In this document: piece after piece, positions 52,015-61,528 of the stretch
Layout of the letters: every line of letters starts with the position of its first letter
Numbering within the stretch: the stretch's first letter is position 1
DNA from: Cyanobium sp. N.Huapi 1H5
GTDB lineage: Bacteria > Cyanobacteriota > Cyanobacteriia > PCC-6307 > Cyanobiaceae
Length of the DNA: 64,000 nucleotides
Reading direction: 5' to 3'
NCBI RefSeq assembly: GCF_024345535.1
Contig: NZ_JAGQBH010000003.1
Coordinates: forward strand, 1 to 64,000
Notes under the pieces: model-generated
Told to the model about the DNA's origin: nothing
Database searches by the model: none
Seen by the model: the letters and a program-made list of their open reading frames with translations, nothing else
Translations under genes and position numbers: made by a program

Positions 52015-55000
52015 ACAGCACCCCCGCGCCCACCGCCCCCATGCGGCTACTCCTGACCGAGCCTTCGGTCGTTCCCGCTGAGGCCTCACCCGGGGTGATC
52101 CGACTGCTCACCGAGCGGCTGGAGCTGGTGGAGGACCTCTGGCAAACGGTGCTGCGCAGTGAATGCCCGCCCGAGCAGGTGGAACGGCTGCTGCGGCTCA
52201 AGGAACTGAGTGGGCCGGTGGCCCCGGGCCTCGACCCGGAGGCCAGCTCCGCCGTCGACACGGACGGCATCATCGCGCTGATCAAGGCCATGGACCTGGC
52301 CGAGGGGATCGCCGCGGCCCGGGCCTTCTCCCTCTACTTCCAGCTGGTCAACATCCTCGAGCAGCACATCGAGGAGGACAGCTACCTCGAAAGCATCAAG
52401 CGGGCCCCGGCCCCCGCCAGCAACGACCCCTTCCTGCCGCCCCTGGCCAGCCAGAGCGACCCGGCCACCTTCCGCCAGCTGTTCGAGCGTCTGCGGGCCC
52501 TGAACGTGCCGCCGGGCCAGCTGGAGGGCCTGCTGCGGGAACTCGACATCCGGCTGGTGTTCACCGCCCACCCCACCGAGATCGTGCGCCACACCGTGCG
52601 CCACAAGCAGCGGCGGGTGGCGGCCCTGATCCAGAAGCTGCAGGTGAACGGCCAGGGCAACCCGGACGACAACGACCGGCTGCGCCAGCAGCTGGAGGAG
52701 GAGATCCGGCTGTGGTGGCGCACCGATGAGCTGCACCAGTTCAAGCCGTCGGTGATCGATGAGGTCGACTACGCCCTCCATTACTTCCAGCAGGTGCTCT
52801 TCGACGCCCTGCCCCAGCTGCGCCAGCGCATCCGCGCCGCCCTGGCGGCCAGCTACCCCGACGTGCAGCCCCCCCGGGACGCCTTCTGCACCTTCGGCTC
52901 CTGGGTGGGTTCCGACCGGGACGGCAACCCCTCGGTGACCCCGGACGTGACCTGGCGCACGGCCTGCTTCCAGCGGCAGCTGATGCTGGCCCGCTACATC
53001 CAGTCGGTCTCGGTCCTGCGCGACCAGCTGAGCATCTCGATGCAGTGGAGCCAGGTGAGCGGCGCCCTGCTGGAATCCCTGGAGATGGACCGGCTGCGCT
53101 TCCCGGAGATCTACGAGGAGCGCGCCGCCCGCTACCGGCTCGAGCCCTACCGGCTGAAGCTCAGCTACACCCTCGAGCGCCTGCGCCTCACCCAGCAGCG
53201 CAACCAGCAGCTGGCCGAGGCGGGCTGGGAATCCCCCTGCGACGGGTCCTCCGGCCACGAGGCGGGCCTCACCAGCCTGATGGAGCCGGCCCCGCCGCAG
53301 GAACTGCATTACGCCTCGGTGGAGGAATTCCGCACCGACCTTGAACTGATCAAGGAGAGCCTCGATGCCACCGGCCTGAGCTGCGAAGCGCTGCAGGACC
53401 TGCTCAGCCAGGTGCACATCTTCGCCTTCTCCCTGGCCAGCCTCGACATCCGCCAGGAGAGCACCCGCCACAGCGACGCCATCGACGAGCTCAGCCGCTA
53501 CCTGCTGCTGCCGGTGCCCTACGGGGAGATGGACGAAGAGCAGCGGGTGGAGTGGCTGCTGAGCGAACTCAAGACCCGCCGGCCCCTGCTGCCGCCGGCG
53601 GCCCGCTGGAGCGCCCCCACCGCCGAGACCTTCGCCGTGTTCCGGATGCTGCAGCGGCTGCAGCAGGAGTTCGGCCGGCGCATCTGCCGCACCTACGTGA
53701 TCTCCATGAGTCACACGGTGTCGGACCTGCTGGAGGTGGTGCTCCTGGCCAAGGAGGCCGGGCTGGTGGATCCGATGGCCCAGAAATCGGCCCTGCTGGT
53801 GATCCCCCTGTTCGAGACGGTCGAGGACCTGCAGGGGGCCCCGGCCGTGATGGGCCGCCTGTTCGCCGATCCCTTCTATCGCCAGCTGCTGATCAGCAAC
53901 AGCGACGGCGAGCAGCCCCTCCAGGAGGTGATGCTGGGCTACTCCGACAGCAACAAGGATTCCGGCTTCCTCTCCAGCAACTGGGAGATCCACCGGGCCC
54001 AGATCGCGCTGCAGTCGCTGGCCGATGCCCACGACGTCGCCCTGCGCATCTTCCATGGCCGCGGCGGCTCGGTGGGCCGGGGCGGCGGCCCCGCCTACCA
54101 GGCGATCCTGGCCCAGCCCAGCGGCACCCTCAAGGGACGCATCAAGATCACCGAGCAGGGGGAGGTGCTGGCCTCCAAGTACTCCCTGCCGGAACTGGCC
54201 CTCTACAACCTGGAAACGGTCACCACCGCCGTGCTCCAGAACAGCATGGTCAGCACCCCGGTGGACGACACCCCCACCTGGAACGTGCTGATGGAGCGGC
54301 TCGCGGCCCGCTCCCGCGACCACTACCGGGCCCTGGTGCACGACAACCCCGACCTGGTGGCCTTCTTCCAGCAGGTGACGCCGATCGAGGAGATCAGCAA
54401 GCTGCAGATCTCCAGCCGGCCGGCCCGGCGCAAGAGCGGCGCCAAGGATCTCTCCAGCCTGCGGGCCATCCCCTGGGTGTTCGGCTGGACCCAGAGCCGC
54501 TTCCTGCTGCCCAGCTGGTACGGGGTGGGCACGGCGCTGCAGGCGGAGCTTGATGCCGACGGCGAACAGATGGAGCTGCTGCAGCTGCTCTACCAGCGCT
54601 GGCCCTTCTTCCGCATGCTGATCTCCAAGGTGGAGATGACCCTCTCCAAGGTCGACCTGGAGCTGGCCGGCCATTACGTCACCTCCCTGGGACGTCCCCA
54701 GAACAAGGAGGTGTTCGCCCAGATCTTCGAGGCGATCGCCAGCGAGTTCGCCCTCACCCGTTCCCTGGTGCTGCGCATCAGCAACCACAGCCGGCTCCTC
54801 GACGGCGACCCGGCCCTGCAGCTGTCGGTCGACCTGCGCAACCGCACGATCATCCCCCTGGGCTACCTGCAGGTGGCGCTGCTGCGCCGGCTGCGGGAGC
54901 AGAAACGGCAGCCGCCGATGAGCGAGGGGCCCGGCGACGGGCCGGCAGGCGGCGATGGCCGCACCTACAGCCGCAGCGAGCTGCTGCGCGGCGCCCTGCT

Positions 55001-55043
55001 CACCATCAACGGCATCGCCGCCGGCATGCGCAACACGGGCTGA
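52011..55043 (+). CDS. ppc: Phosphoenolpyruvate carboxylase
   Basis: Fixes bicarbonate onto PEP to give oxaloacetate. 1010 residues, typical of cyanobacteria. Active-site signatures: [60 protein letters not shown] and [21 protein letters not shown]-terminal MRNTG. GGAGG box at 52003-52007. ATG at 52011 overlaps the gshA stop. Confidence 0.98.
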   Translation: MNSTPAPTAPMRLLLTEPSVVPAEASPGVIRLLTERLELVEDLWQTVLRSECPPEQVERLLRLKELSGPVAPGLDPEASSAVDTDGIIALIKAMDLAEGIAAARAFSLYFQLVNILEQHIEEDSYLESIKRAPAPASNDPFLPPLASQSDPATFRQLFERLRALNVPPGQLEGLLRELDIRLVFTAHPTEIVRHTVRHKQRRVAALIQKLQVNGQGNPDDNDRLRQQLEEEIRLWWRTDELHQFKPSVIDEVDYALHYFQQVLFDALPQLRQRIRAALAASYPDVQPPRDAFCTFGSWVGSDRDGNPSVTPDVTWRTACFQRQLMLARYIQSVSVLRDQLSISMQWSQVSGALLESLEMDRLRFPEIYEERAARYRLEPYRLKLSYTLERLRLTQQRNQQLAEAGWESPCDGSSGHEAGLTSLMEPAPPQELHYASVEEFRTDLELIKESLDATGLSCEALQDLLSQVHIFAFSLASLDIRQESTRHSDAIDELSRYLLLPVPYGEMDEEQRVEWLLSELKTRRPLLPPAARWSAPTAETFAVFRMLQRLQQEFGRRICRTYVISMSHTVSDLLEVVLLAKEAGLVDPMAQKSALLVIPLFETVEDLQGAPAVMGRLFADPFYRQLLISNSDGEQPLQEVMLGYSDSNKDSGFLSSNWEIHRAQIALQSLADAHDVALRIFHGRGGSVGRGGGPAYQAILAQPSGTLKGRIKITEQGEVLASKYSLPELALYNLETVTTAVLQNSMVSTPVDDTPTWNVLMERLAARSRDHYRALVHDNPDLVAFFQQVTPIEEISKLQISSRPARRKSGAKDLSSLRAIPWVFGWTQSRFLLPSWYGVGTALQAELDADGEQMELLQLLYQRWPFFRMLISKVEMTLSKVDLELAGHYVTSLGRPQNKEVFAQIFEAIASEFALTRSLVLRISNHSRLLDGDPALQLSVDLRNRTIIPLGYLQVALLRRLREQKRQPPMSEGPGDGPAGGDGRTYSRSELLRGALLTINGIAAGMRNTG

Positions 55044-55059
55044 TTCCCTGGACTCTCTG

Positions 55060-55539
55060 TTGATCCCCTTCCGCAGCCAGCCCCCGACTCCCCGCCTGCG
55101 GGAGGGCTACGCCCTGCTGCAGCAGCACGACCCCGATCCGGCCGGCCTCAACCGCCTGCTGGTGGCCTGCGGGGATGCCCCCCGCAGCCCGGACCGATGG
55201 GAACGGGTACTGGCCCGCAGCGCCTGGCACCTGGTGGTGCTCAACCCCTCCGGCCAGCTGGTGGGCTTCGTGCGGGCCACCAGTGACCAGGCCCTCAATG
55301 CCAACCTGTGGGACCTGGTGGCCGATCCCGCCGACACCTACCGGAATGAGGTGATCGGCGCGCTGGTGCAGGCTGCCCTGGCCCGCCTGCGGCGGGAACT
55401 GAGCGGCTGCAGCATCTCCCTGTCCGCCCCGCCCGAAGCCGTGACGGCCCTCACCCGGGCCGGTTTCGTGGTCGATCCCGGCGGGATCCGGGCGATGGGT
55501 CTCGACCTGCGGGGCGGACGAGAGGAGGGGCTGGGCTGA
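55060..55539 (+). CDS. GNAT-family N-acetyltransferase
   Basis: About 159 residues with the GNAT core: WHLVVLNPSGQLVGFVRATS, ANLWDLVADPADTYRNEVIG, ALVQAALARLRRELSGCSIS. The acetyl-CoA loop is degenerate (R-N-E-V-I-G-A-L in place of Q/R-x2-G-x-G/A). No ATG near the start: TTG at 55060, 17 bp after ppc, or CTG at 55048. Substrate unknown. Confidence 0.75.
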   Translation: MIPFRSQPPTPRLREGYALLQQHDPDPAGLNRLLVACGDAPRSPDRWERVLARSAWHLVVLNPSGQLVGFVRATSDQALNANLWDLVADPADTYRNEVIGALVQAALARLRRELSGCSISLSAPPEAVTALTRAGFVVDPGGIRAMGLDLRGGREEGLG

Positions 55540-55613
55540 CGAGCATGGAGGGACTCGAACCCCCGACATTCAGAACCGGAATCTGACGCTCTATCCAACT
55601 GAGCTACATGCCC
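55540..55613 (-). tRNA. tRNA-Arg (anticodon CCG)
   Basis: On minus: acceptor GGGCATG/CATGCTC (one G-U), D-arm GCTC/GAGC, anticodon stem TCAGA/TCTGA with loop TTCCGGT (anticodon CCG), T-stem GGGGG region with TTCGAGT loop, discriminator G. Confidence 0.93.
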
Positions 55614-55620
55614 TGCCACG

Positions 55621-56796
55621 GTGGATCCGGCCCCCTGGGGGACCTTGGCCGCCGATGGGGGTACCTTAGCGGCTGACCGCCCCAGAACCATCCGGCTGCA
55701 CCGCCTGGACTTCCGGCATTTCCGCAACATCGACGGCCTGCAGCTGACGCTGGAGGCGCCCCGGCTGCTCGTCATCGGCAGCAACGGCCAGGGCAAGTCG
55801 AACCTGCTGGAGGGGGTGGAACTGCTCACCAGCCTGCGTTCCCACCGCTGCAGCGTCGACCGGGATCTGATCGGCCACGGCCACCCCTGGAGCCGGCTGG
55901 GGGCCCTCACCGATGAGGCGGACAGCCTGCAGCTGGAGCTGCGGCGCAGCGGCGGACGCCAGGCGTTCCGCAACGGCAAGCGGCTGGAGCGCCAGCTCGA
56001 CCTGATCGGCCCCCTGCGCTGCGTCGGCTTCAGCGCCCTCGACCTCGACCTGGTGCGGGGCGAGCCGGCCCTGCGGCGCCAGTGGCTGGACAGGGTGGTG
56101 CTGCAGCTGGAGCCGGTCTACGGCGCCCTGCTGAGCCGCTACGGGCGGCTGCTGCGCCAGCGCAGCCAGCTGCTGCGCCGCGGCCTGGGCGCCGGAACGC
56201 GGCAGGAGCTGCTGGAGGCCTTCGATGCCCAGATGGCCCTGGTCGGTGCCCGCCTGCACCGCCGCAGGCAACGGGCCCTGCGGCGCCTGGAGCCGCTGGC
56301 GGCGGCCTGGCAGCAGCGCATCGGCGGGGCCGCCGAACCGCTCCGGCTCGACTACATCAGCGGCACCGTGCTGGCCGAGGCCAGCGACGAGGAGGGTCCC
56401 TGGCGCCAGGCCCTGGAGGAGCAGCTGCGCCAGCAGCGGCCCGAGGAGGAGCGGCTGGGCCAGTGCCAGGTGGGTCCCCACCGGGACGAGGTGGCCCTGC
56501 AGATCGGCGGCCAGGCCGCGCGCCGCTACGGCTCCGCCGGCCAGCAGCGCACCCTGGTGCTGGCCCTGAAGCTGGGGGAACTGGAGCTGGTGGGCCAGGT
56601 GGTGGGTCAGCCGCCCCTGCTGCTGCTCGACGACGTGCTGGCCGAACTTGACCCGGGGCGCCAGCAACTGCTGCTGGAGGCGGTGGGGGACGGCCACCAG
56701 TGCCTGGTGAGCGCCACCCACCTGGAGGCCTTCAGCACGGGCTGGCGGGCCCGCAGCCAGGTGGTGGAACTGCGCAGCGGCGCGTTGGTGGCCTGA
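55621..56796 (+). CDS. recF: DNA replication and repair protein RecF
   Basis: SMC-like ATPase that helps load RecA at gaps. 391 residues: [20 protein letters not shown], Walker [21 protein letters not shown], signature [20 protein letters not shown], Walker [24 protein letters not shown] at 55621 is only 7 bp from tRNA-Arg; the conserved part begins near residue 22, so a later start (TTG at 55645) is possible. Confidence 0.93.
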   Translation: MDPAPWGTLAADGGTLAADRPRTIRLHRLDFRHFRNIDGLQLTLEAPRLLVIGSNGQGKSNLLEGVELLTSLRSHRCSVDRDLIGHGHPWSRLGALTDEADSLQLELRRSGGRQAFRNGKRLERQLDLIGPLRCVGFSALDLDLVRGEPALRRQWLDRVVLQLEPVYGALLSRYGRLLRQRSQLLRRGLGAGTRQELLEAFDAQMALVGARLHRRRQRALRRLEPLAAAWQQRIGGAAEPLRLDYISGTVLAEASDEEGPWRQALEEQLRQQRPEEERLGQCQVGPHRDEVALQIGGQAARRYGSAGQQRTLVLALKLGELELVGQVVGQPPLLLLDDVLAELDPGRQQLLLEAVGDGHQCLVSATHLEAFSTGWRARSQVVELRSGALVA

Positions 56797-56884
56797 GGCC
56801 CGAACTCCCTGCTGCCGCAGGCAGCCTGGCGAACCTCGGTTCCGCGCTCCGGCGCGTATGGTGAGGCCTGTTTGACCGGATTCG

Positions 56885-57379
56885 ATGAACCAGACCCTTT
56901 CCAGCCTGCATCCCAACCCGGGATGGAAGCCCACCGCCTCCCACGCCCACCCGATTGCACGCCCCGTCTCCGCCCCTGGCGACATCACCGACGCGGTAGG
57001 GAAACACTGCATCCTCGAGCTCTACGACTGCGATTGCGCAAGGCTCGACGACGAAGCTTTCCTCAGGGACACCATCACGACAGCAGCCAGACGCGCTGGT
57101 GCCACCCTGCTCAACCTGATCACCCACCGCTTCGAACCCCAGGGCGTCACGGGCCTGGCGTTGCTCGCGGAGTCCCACATCTCCATCCACACCTGGCCCG
57201 AGTCGGGCTACGCGGCGGTGGACGTGTTCACCTGCGGTGACCACACCATGCCCGAGAAGGCCTGTCAGGTCCTGTGGGAGGAGCTGGGCGCCGGCCGCCA
57301 CAAGCTCACCAGCTTCCGGCGCGAGACGCCCGAGGCCCTGATCGACAGTCAGAGGGAGCCCCACCTCGCCAGCGCCTGA
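56885..57379 (+). CDS. speD: S-adenosylmethionine decarboxylase proenzyme
   Basis: Makes decarboxylated SAM for polyamine synthesis. The self-cleavage site [16 protein letters not shown] is present; Ser97 would become the pyruvoyl group, and C122-type Cys in [10 protein letters not shown] is conserved. The protein (164 residues) has about 35 extra residues at the N-terminus relative to the usual class 1B enzyme; the first conserved block is [12 protein letters not shown]. Terminator follows. Confidence 0.95.
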   Translation: MNQTLSSLHPNPGWKPTASHAHPIARPVSAPGDITDAVGKHCILELYDCDCARLDDEAFLRDTITTAARRAGATLLNLITHRFEPQGVTGLALLAESHISIHTWPESGYAAVDVFTCGDHTMPEKACQVLWEELGAGRHKLTSFRRETPEALIDSQREPHLASA

Positions 57380-57400
57380 GCGCCGGTGAACCGCCACCAG

Positions 57401-57428
57401 CCGCCGGGGACCTTTCTCCGGCGGTTTT
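57401..57428 (+). terminator. Terminator after speD
   Basis: CCGCCGG, ten-base loop, CCGGCGG, then TTTT. Lies between the convergent speD and larE genes. Confidence 0.75.
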
Positions 57429-57439
57429 CCTGCGTCCAC

Positions 57440-58312
57440 TCACGGCAGCTCCGGTGCCAGGGCGCGGTTGAGCTTGCCGCTCACCAGCCCCTCCAGGTCG
57501 AGGGCCACGGCGGTGAACCCCATGTCCCGGAACGCCCCCACCAGCTCGGGGCGCAGCTCACCCTGGGCCAGACGCTCCAGCGCCGCCGTCAATCCGGCCG
57601 CGGGGATCTCGATGCGGGCCGTCTCCCCCTGGCTGCGCACCCGCAGCTCGGCGAAACCGCGCTGGCGCAGCCAGTCCTCGGCGGCGGCCACCCGGGCCAG
57701 CCGCGTGGCGCTGATCGGTTCGCCGTAGGGGAAGCGGGAGGCGAGGCAGGGCTGGGCCGGCTTGTCCCACCAGGGCAGCCCGAGGGCACGGGAGAGCTGG
57801 CGCACCCCCGCCTTGTCGATGCCGGCCTCCGCCAATGGTGAGAGCACACCGAACTCCCGGGCGGCCCGGATGCCGGGCCGGTGGTCGCCGAGGTCGTCGC
57901 GGTTGACGCCATCCAGCACCTGGGCCCCCCGGGCGGCGGCGGCGATCGGGGCCAGCAGCCGGTGCAGCTCCCGTTTGCAGGCGTAGCAGCGATCCTGGGG
58001 GTTGCTCGTGTAGGCGGGGTCGGCCAGTTCCGCGGTGGCCACTTCCCGGTGGCGCAGGCCCAGCCAGCGGGCCTGGTCGCTGGCCTCCCGGCGCAGGTGG
58101 GGGGCCAGGGCCGGCGAGACGCCGGTGACCGCCAGGGCCCGCTCCCCCAGCCGGTCGCCGGCCAGGGCGGCCACCAGGGCGCTGTCGACACCGCCCGAGT
58201 AGGCCACCACCACCTGCGGCAAGGCGTCGAGCTGGCGGCAGAGGGCCTCCAGGCCCCGCTCCAGCGGGGCCGGCAGAGCTTCGAGCAGGCTGAGGTGTCG
58301 GGTGGCGGGCAT
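57440..58312 (-). CDS. larE: LarE-type ATP-dependent sulfur transferase
   Basis: 290 residues. PP-loop VVAYSGGVDSALVAALAGDR (residues 39-44 SGGVDS) and NPQDRCYACKRELHRLLAPI, VLDGVNRDDLGDHRPGIRAA, and KPAQPCLASRFPYGEPISAT. LarE donates the sulfur of its own Cys (in PCLASRFPYG) to the nickel-pincer cofactor of lactate racemase. larA/B/C are not in the window, so its partner here is unknown. ATG at 58312; an in-frame ATG at 58342 is the alternative. Divergent from the CobO-like gene. Confidence 0.92.
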   Translation of the reverse strand: MPATRHLSLLEALPAPLERGLEALCRQLDALPQVVVAYSGGVDSALVAALAGDRLGERALAVTGVSPALAPHLRREASDQARWLGLRHREVATAELADPAYTSNPQDRCYACKRELHRLLAPIAAAARGAQVLDGVNRDDLGDHRPGIRAAREFGVLSPLAEAGIDKAGVRQLSRALGLPWWDKPAQPCLASRFPYGEPISATRLARVAAAEDWLRQRGFAELRVRSQGETARIEIPAAGLTAALERLAQGELRPELVGAFRDMGFTAVALDLEGLVSGKLNRALAPELP

Positions 58313-58363
58313 GGCGTAGATCCTGGCAAGGCTCGGTAGCATCCGGACCGGTACCGCCCGCCG

Positions 58364-59527
58364 ATGACCCCCGCCGCCCGCAGCACCCAGACCCCGCAGC
58401 GCGGCACCGGACGGGGCATCGGCATCCGCACCGCCGCCGGCAGCGATGAACGGGCCCACGGCCAGCTGCACGTCTACGACGGGGAAGGCAAGGGCAAGAG
58501 CCAGGCGGCCCTGGGGGTCGTGCTGCGCACGATCGGGCTGGGGATCTGCGAGCAGAAGCGCACCCGGGTGCTGCTGCTGCGGTTCCTCAAGGGTCCCGGC
58601 CGGGCCTACGACGAGGACAGCGCCATCGAGGCCCTGCAGCAGGGCTTCCCCCACCTGATCGACCAGGTGCGCACCGGCCGGGGTGACTACTTCAGTGCCG
58701 CGGAAGCCACCCGTTTCGACCACCAGGAGGCCCAGCGGGGCTGGGACATCGCCAAGGGGGCGATCGCCAGCAACCTCTATTCGGTGGTGGTGCTCGACGA
58801 ACTCAACCCGGTGCTCGACCTGGGCCTGCTCGACACCGAGGAGGTGGTGCGCACCCTGGCCACCAAACCGGCGGGAATGGAGATCATCTGCACCGGCCGG
58901 GGGGCACCACGCCAGCTGGTGCAGCTGGCCGATCTGCACTCGGAGATGCGGGCCCACAGCGGACCCCAGCAGGGTCTGGAGGGGCTGGAGATCTACACCG
59001 GGGAAGGCAAGGGCAAGTCCACCAGCGCCCTGGGCAAGGGCCTGCAGGCCATCGGGCGGGGCATCAGCCAGGACAAGAGCCACCGGGTGCTGATCCTGCA
59101 GTGGCTCAAGGGCGGGGCGGGCTACACGGAGGACGCGGCCATCGCCGCCCTGCGGGAGAGCTACCCCCACCTGGTGGATCACCTCCGCTCGGGACGGGAC
59201 GCCATTGTCTGGCGCGGCCAGCAGCAGCCGATCGACTACGTGGAGGCGGAACGGGCCTGGGAAATCGCCCGGGCCGCCATCGCCAGCGGCCTCTACAAGA
59301 CCGTGATCCTCGACGAACTGAACCCCACGGTGGATCTGGAGCTGCTGCCGGTGGAGCCGATCGTCCAGACCCTGCTGCGCAAGCCCACCGAGACCGAGGT
59401 GATCATCACGGGCCGCTGCAAGAGCCGGCCGGCCTACTTCGACCTGGCCAGCGTCCACTCGGAGATGGTGTGCCACAAGCACTACGCCGAGCGGGGCGTC
59501 GACCTCAAGCGCGGCGTCGACTACTGA
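58364..59527 (+). CDS. Tandem-duplicated CobO/BtuR-type P-loop protein
   Basis: 387 residues made of two CobA/CobO/BtuR-like halves. Half 1 (about 33-200): LHVYDGEGKGKSQAALGVVL, VVVLDELNPVLDLGLLD, IICTGRGAPRQLVQLADL. Half 2 (about 207-380): EIYTGEGKGKSTSALGKGLQ, TVILDELNPTVDLELLP, VIITGRCKSRPAYFDLA. The single-domain enzymes adenosylate cobalamin/cobyrinate. Both Walker A motifs are intact. A monomeric protein with two sites replacing the usual dimer is an inference. No other cobalamin gene is adjacent. Confidence 0.88.
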   Translation: MTPAARSTQTPQRGTGRGIGIRTAAGSDERAHGQLHVYDGEGKGKSQAALGVVLRTIGLGICEQKRTRVLLLRFLKGPGRAYDEDSAIEALQQGFPHLIDQVRTGRGDYFSAAEATRFDHQEAQRGWDIAKGAIASNLYSVVVLDELNPVLDLGLLDTEEVVRTLATKPAGMEIICTGRGAPRQLVQLADLHSEMRAHSGPQQGLEGLEIYTGEGKGKSTSALGKGLQAIGRGISQDKSHRVLILQWLKGGAGYTEDAAIAALRESYPHLVDHLRSGRDAIVWRGQQQPIDYVEAERAWEIARAAIASGLYKTVILDELNPTVDLELLPVEPIVQTLLRKPTETEVIITGRCKSRPAYFDLASVHSEMVCHKHYAERGVDLKRGVDY

Positions 59528-59565
59528 AGCGGCCGGTCAGGGGACTGCCGGGCTGATGCGGCCGG

Positions 59566-60240
59566 TCAGGGGTTCCCGGGCCCATCCCCCTGGTCCAGGC
59601 CCAGGACGTCGTCCTCCAGCATCTCCACCTCCTCCGAGGCGATGAAGCGTCCCAGCAGCAGGCCGACCAGCAGGGCCACGTAGAGGGTGCTGGCCACGCT
59701 GAGCAGGATCACGAAGCGCTCCCCCACCGCATTGGCCGGCAGCACATCGCCGTAGCCGACGCCGGCGATGGTCACGAAGCTGAAGTAGGTGAGCCGGTCG
59801 AGCATCAGCTGGTTGCTGGCGGCCACCCCGAGGCTGAAGCTGCCGGGCACGAGCACCTGGGTGGCCGTGGCCAGGACCCCGCCGGTGAGGCCCAGATGCA
59901 GATAGCCCGCGGCGGCGCCGGCCATCACCTGCACATTGACCCGCGGCACCCTGGCCAGCAGGCGCACCAGCCGGATCGAGGTGGCCAGGAAGAAGAGGCT
60001 CAGCAGCACCATCTCCACGCCGCGAAACGCACCACCGGGCCAGGTGCCCAGGGCCACCGGCACCCAGAGCCCCAGGCCGGCCACCACACCGACCCCGCGG
60101 AAGATCTCCTGCCGCAGACGGGAGTAATTCACCCCGGCGATCACCGGCAGGGTGAGGATCGACTGCAGGATCAGCAGGTTGAAGACCACCGCCAGAAGAA
60201 CGTTGGCCGGCCAGCCCCGCGTCGCCGTGATGGGCATCAC
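59566..60240 (-). CDS. Potassium-channel-like protein (Ion_trans_2 pore)
   Basis: 224 residues as given, with four or more membrane helices and a pore signature TYFSFVTIAGVGYGDVLPAN (GVGYGD selectivity filter). Tail acidic, no RCK/TrkA domain. The coding frame continues upstream without ATG/GTG/TTG for 40 codons (LEKRFLPLLVSALLPILV), which would complete the first membrane helix; a non-canonical start there is likely. It follows the MoeB-like gene closely. Ion not determined; K+ by motif. Confidence 0.82.
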   Translation of the reverse strand: MMPITATRGWPANVLLAVVFNLLILQSILTLPVIAGVNYSRLRQEIFRGVGVVAGLGLWVPVALGTWPGGAFRGVEMVLLSLFFLATSIRLVRLLARVPRVNVQVMAGAAAGYLHLGLTGGVLATATQVLVPGSFSLGVAASNQLMLDRLTYFSFVTIAGVGYGDVLPANAVGERFVILLSVASTLYVALLVGLLLGRFIASEEVEMLEDDVLGLDQGDGPGNP

Positions 60241-60358
60241 CAGAATCGGCAGCAGGGCCGAGACCAGAAGCGGCAGGAAGCGCTTCTCGAGGGCGATCAG
60301 GCGCCGGGCTTCCTGGCGGCGGCGCTCCAGCCACCGCTGCCTGGCGGGGGAGAGGGGA

Positions 60359-61528
60359 TCAGTAGCGCGGAACGTCAGGATCCACCTCCTGGCTCCAGGC
60401 GTCGATACCGCCCTGCACGTTCACCCCTTCGATGCCATGGCGGCCGAGGGCGATCAGGGCCTTGGCGGAACGGCCCCCCAGCTTGCAGTGGACGTAGAGG
60501 CGCTTGCCGCTCGCCAGCCGCCGCACCTCCTCGATCGCCTCGCCGCTCTCGATCCGATCGAGGGGCACCAGCACGGCGCCTGGGATCACAGCGATCTCCG
60601 CTTCCGGGGGGTTGCGCACATCGAGCAGCAGCAGGTCGTCCTGGGGGCCATCGAGCAGGGTCTTGAGTTCGGTCACGCTGATGGTGGCCACGCTGCCCGC
60701 CTCCTCCTGGCCGGGGGCCGAACCACCCACGCCGCAGAACTCCTGGTAATCGATCAGTGCCTCGATCACGGGGCGCTCGGGATTGGGGCGCAGCTTCAGC
60801 TCCCGGAAGCTCATCTTGAGGGCATCGAAGAGCAGCAGGCGGCCGCTGAGGCTGGTGCCGATGCCGGTGATCAGCTTGACCGTTTCGGTGGCCTGGATCA
60901 CGCCGATGATTCCGGGCAGCACCCCCACCACGCCGCCTTCGGCACAGGAGGGCACCATGCCCGGCGGCGGCGGCTCGGGGAAAAGGTCCCGGTAGTTGGG
61001 GCCTCCCTGGTAGTTGAACACCGTGGCCTGGCCCTCGAAGCGGAAGATGGAGCCGTAGACGTTCGGCTTTTCGAGCAGGACGCAGGCGTCGTTGACCAGG
61101 TAACGGGTGGGGAAGTTGTCGGTGCCGTCGCAGACGATGTCGTAGCCGGCGATGATCTCGAGGGCGTTCTCACTGGTGAGTGCCGTTTCGTAGAGATCCA
61201 CCTGGCAGTGGGGGTTGATCTCGTGGATCCGGGCTTTGGCGGATTCGATCTTGGGCTTGCCCACCCAGCTGGTGCCGTGGATCACCTGGCGCTGCAGGTT
61301 GCTGTGATCCACCACGTCGAAGTCGACGATGCCCAGACGGCCGACGCCGGCGGCGGCCAGATAGAGGAGCAGGGGCGAGCCGAGGCCGCCGGTGCCGACG
61401 CACAGCACCGAGGCCGCCTTGAGCCGCTTCTGCCCCTCCATGCCGATCTCCGGCAGGATCAGGTGACGGGAGAAGCGCACCACCTCATCGGGGCTGAGCT
61501 GGACGGCGCTGGTGTCGGGAGGGAGCAT
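60359..61528 (-). CDS. moeB: MoeB/ThiF-type adenylyltransferase fused to rhodanese
   Basis: 389 residues. N-terminal E1-like domain: RFSRHLILPEIGMEGQKRLK, ATP site VLCVGTGGLGSPLLLYLAAA, DFDVVDHSNLQRQVIHGTSW, DGTDNFPTRYLVND. C-terminal rhodanese domain from about residue 280 with active Cys in YVHCKLGGRSAKAL (C348). It activates the C-terminus of sulfur-carrier proteins (MoaD/ThiS) and supplies sulfur. Its start overlaps the JAMM gene by 44 bp. Confidence 0.93.
   Translation of the reverse strand: MLPPDTSAVQLSPDEVVRFSRHLILPEIGMEGQKRLKAASVLCVGTGGLGSPLLLYLAAAGVGRLGIVDFDVVDHSNLQRQVIHGTSWVGKPKIESAKARIHEINPHCQVDLYETALTSENALEIIAGYDIVCDGTDNFPTRYLVNDACVLLEKPNVYGSIFRFEGQATVFNYQGGPNYRDLFPEPPPPGMVPSCAEGGVVGVLPGIIGVIQATETVKLITGIGTSLSGRLLLFDALKMSFRELKLRPNPERPVIEALIDYQEFCGVGGSAPGQEEAGSVATISVTELKTLLDGPQDDLLLLDVRNPPEAEIAVIPGAVLVPLDRIESGEAIEEVRRLASGKRLYVHCKLGGRSAKALIALGRHGIEGVNVQGGIDAWSQEVDPDVPRY

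Noticed and set aside
52086-54788. A 900-codon open frame antisense to ppc
   Set aside because: It mirrors the high-GC third-position bias of ppc on the other strand; its translation is low in diversity (Val, Gly, His, Gln rich) and matches nothing, while the plus-strand ppc is certain.
57440-59482. A 680-codon minus-strand frame spanning larE and the CobO-like gene
   Set aside because: Only the last 290 codons are LarE. The rest is antisense to the tandem CobO protein, which is clearly coding on plus.
59529-59572. 15 bp direct repeat GCGGCCGGTCAGGGG at the CobO/channel junction
   Set aside because: Two copies 29 bp apart covering the channel stop; most likely a local slippage duplication without further structure.
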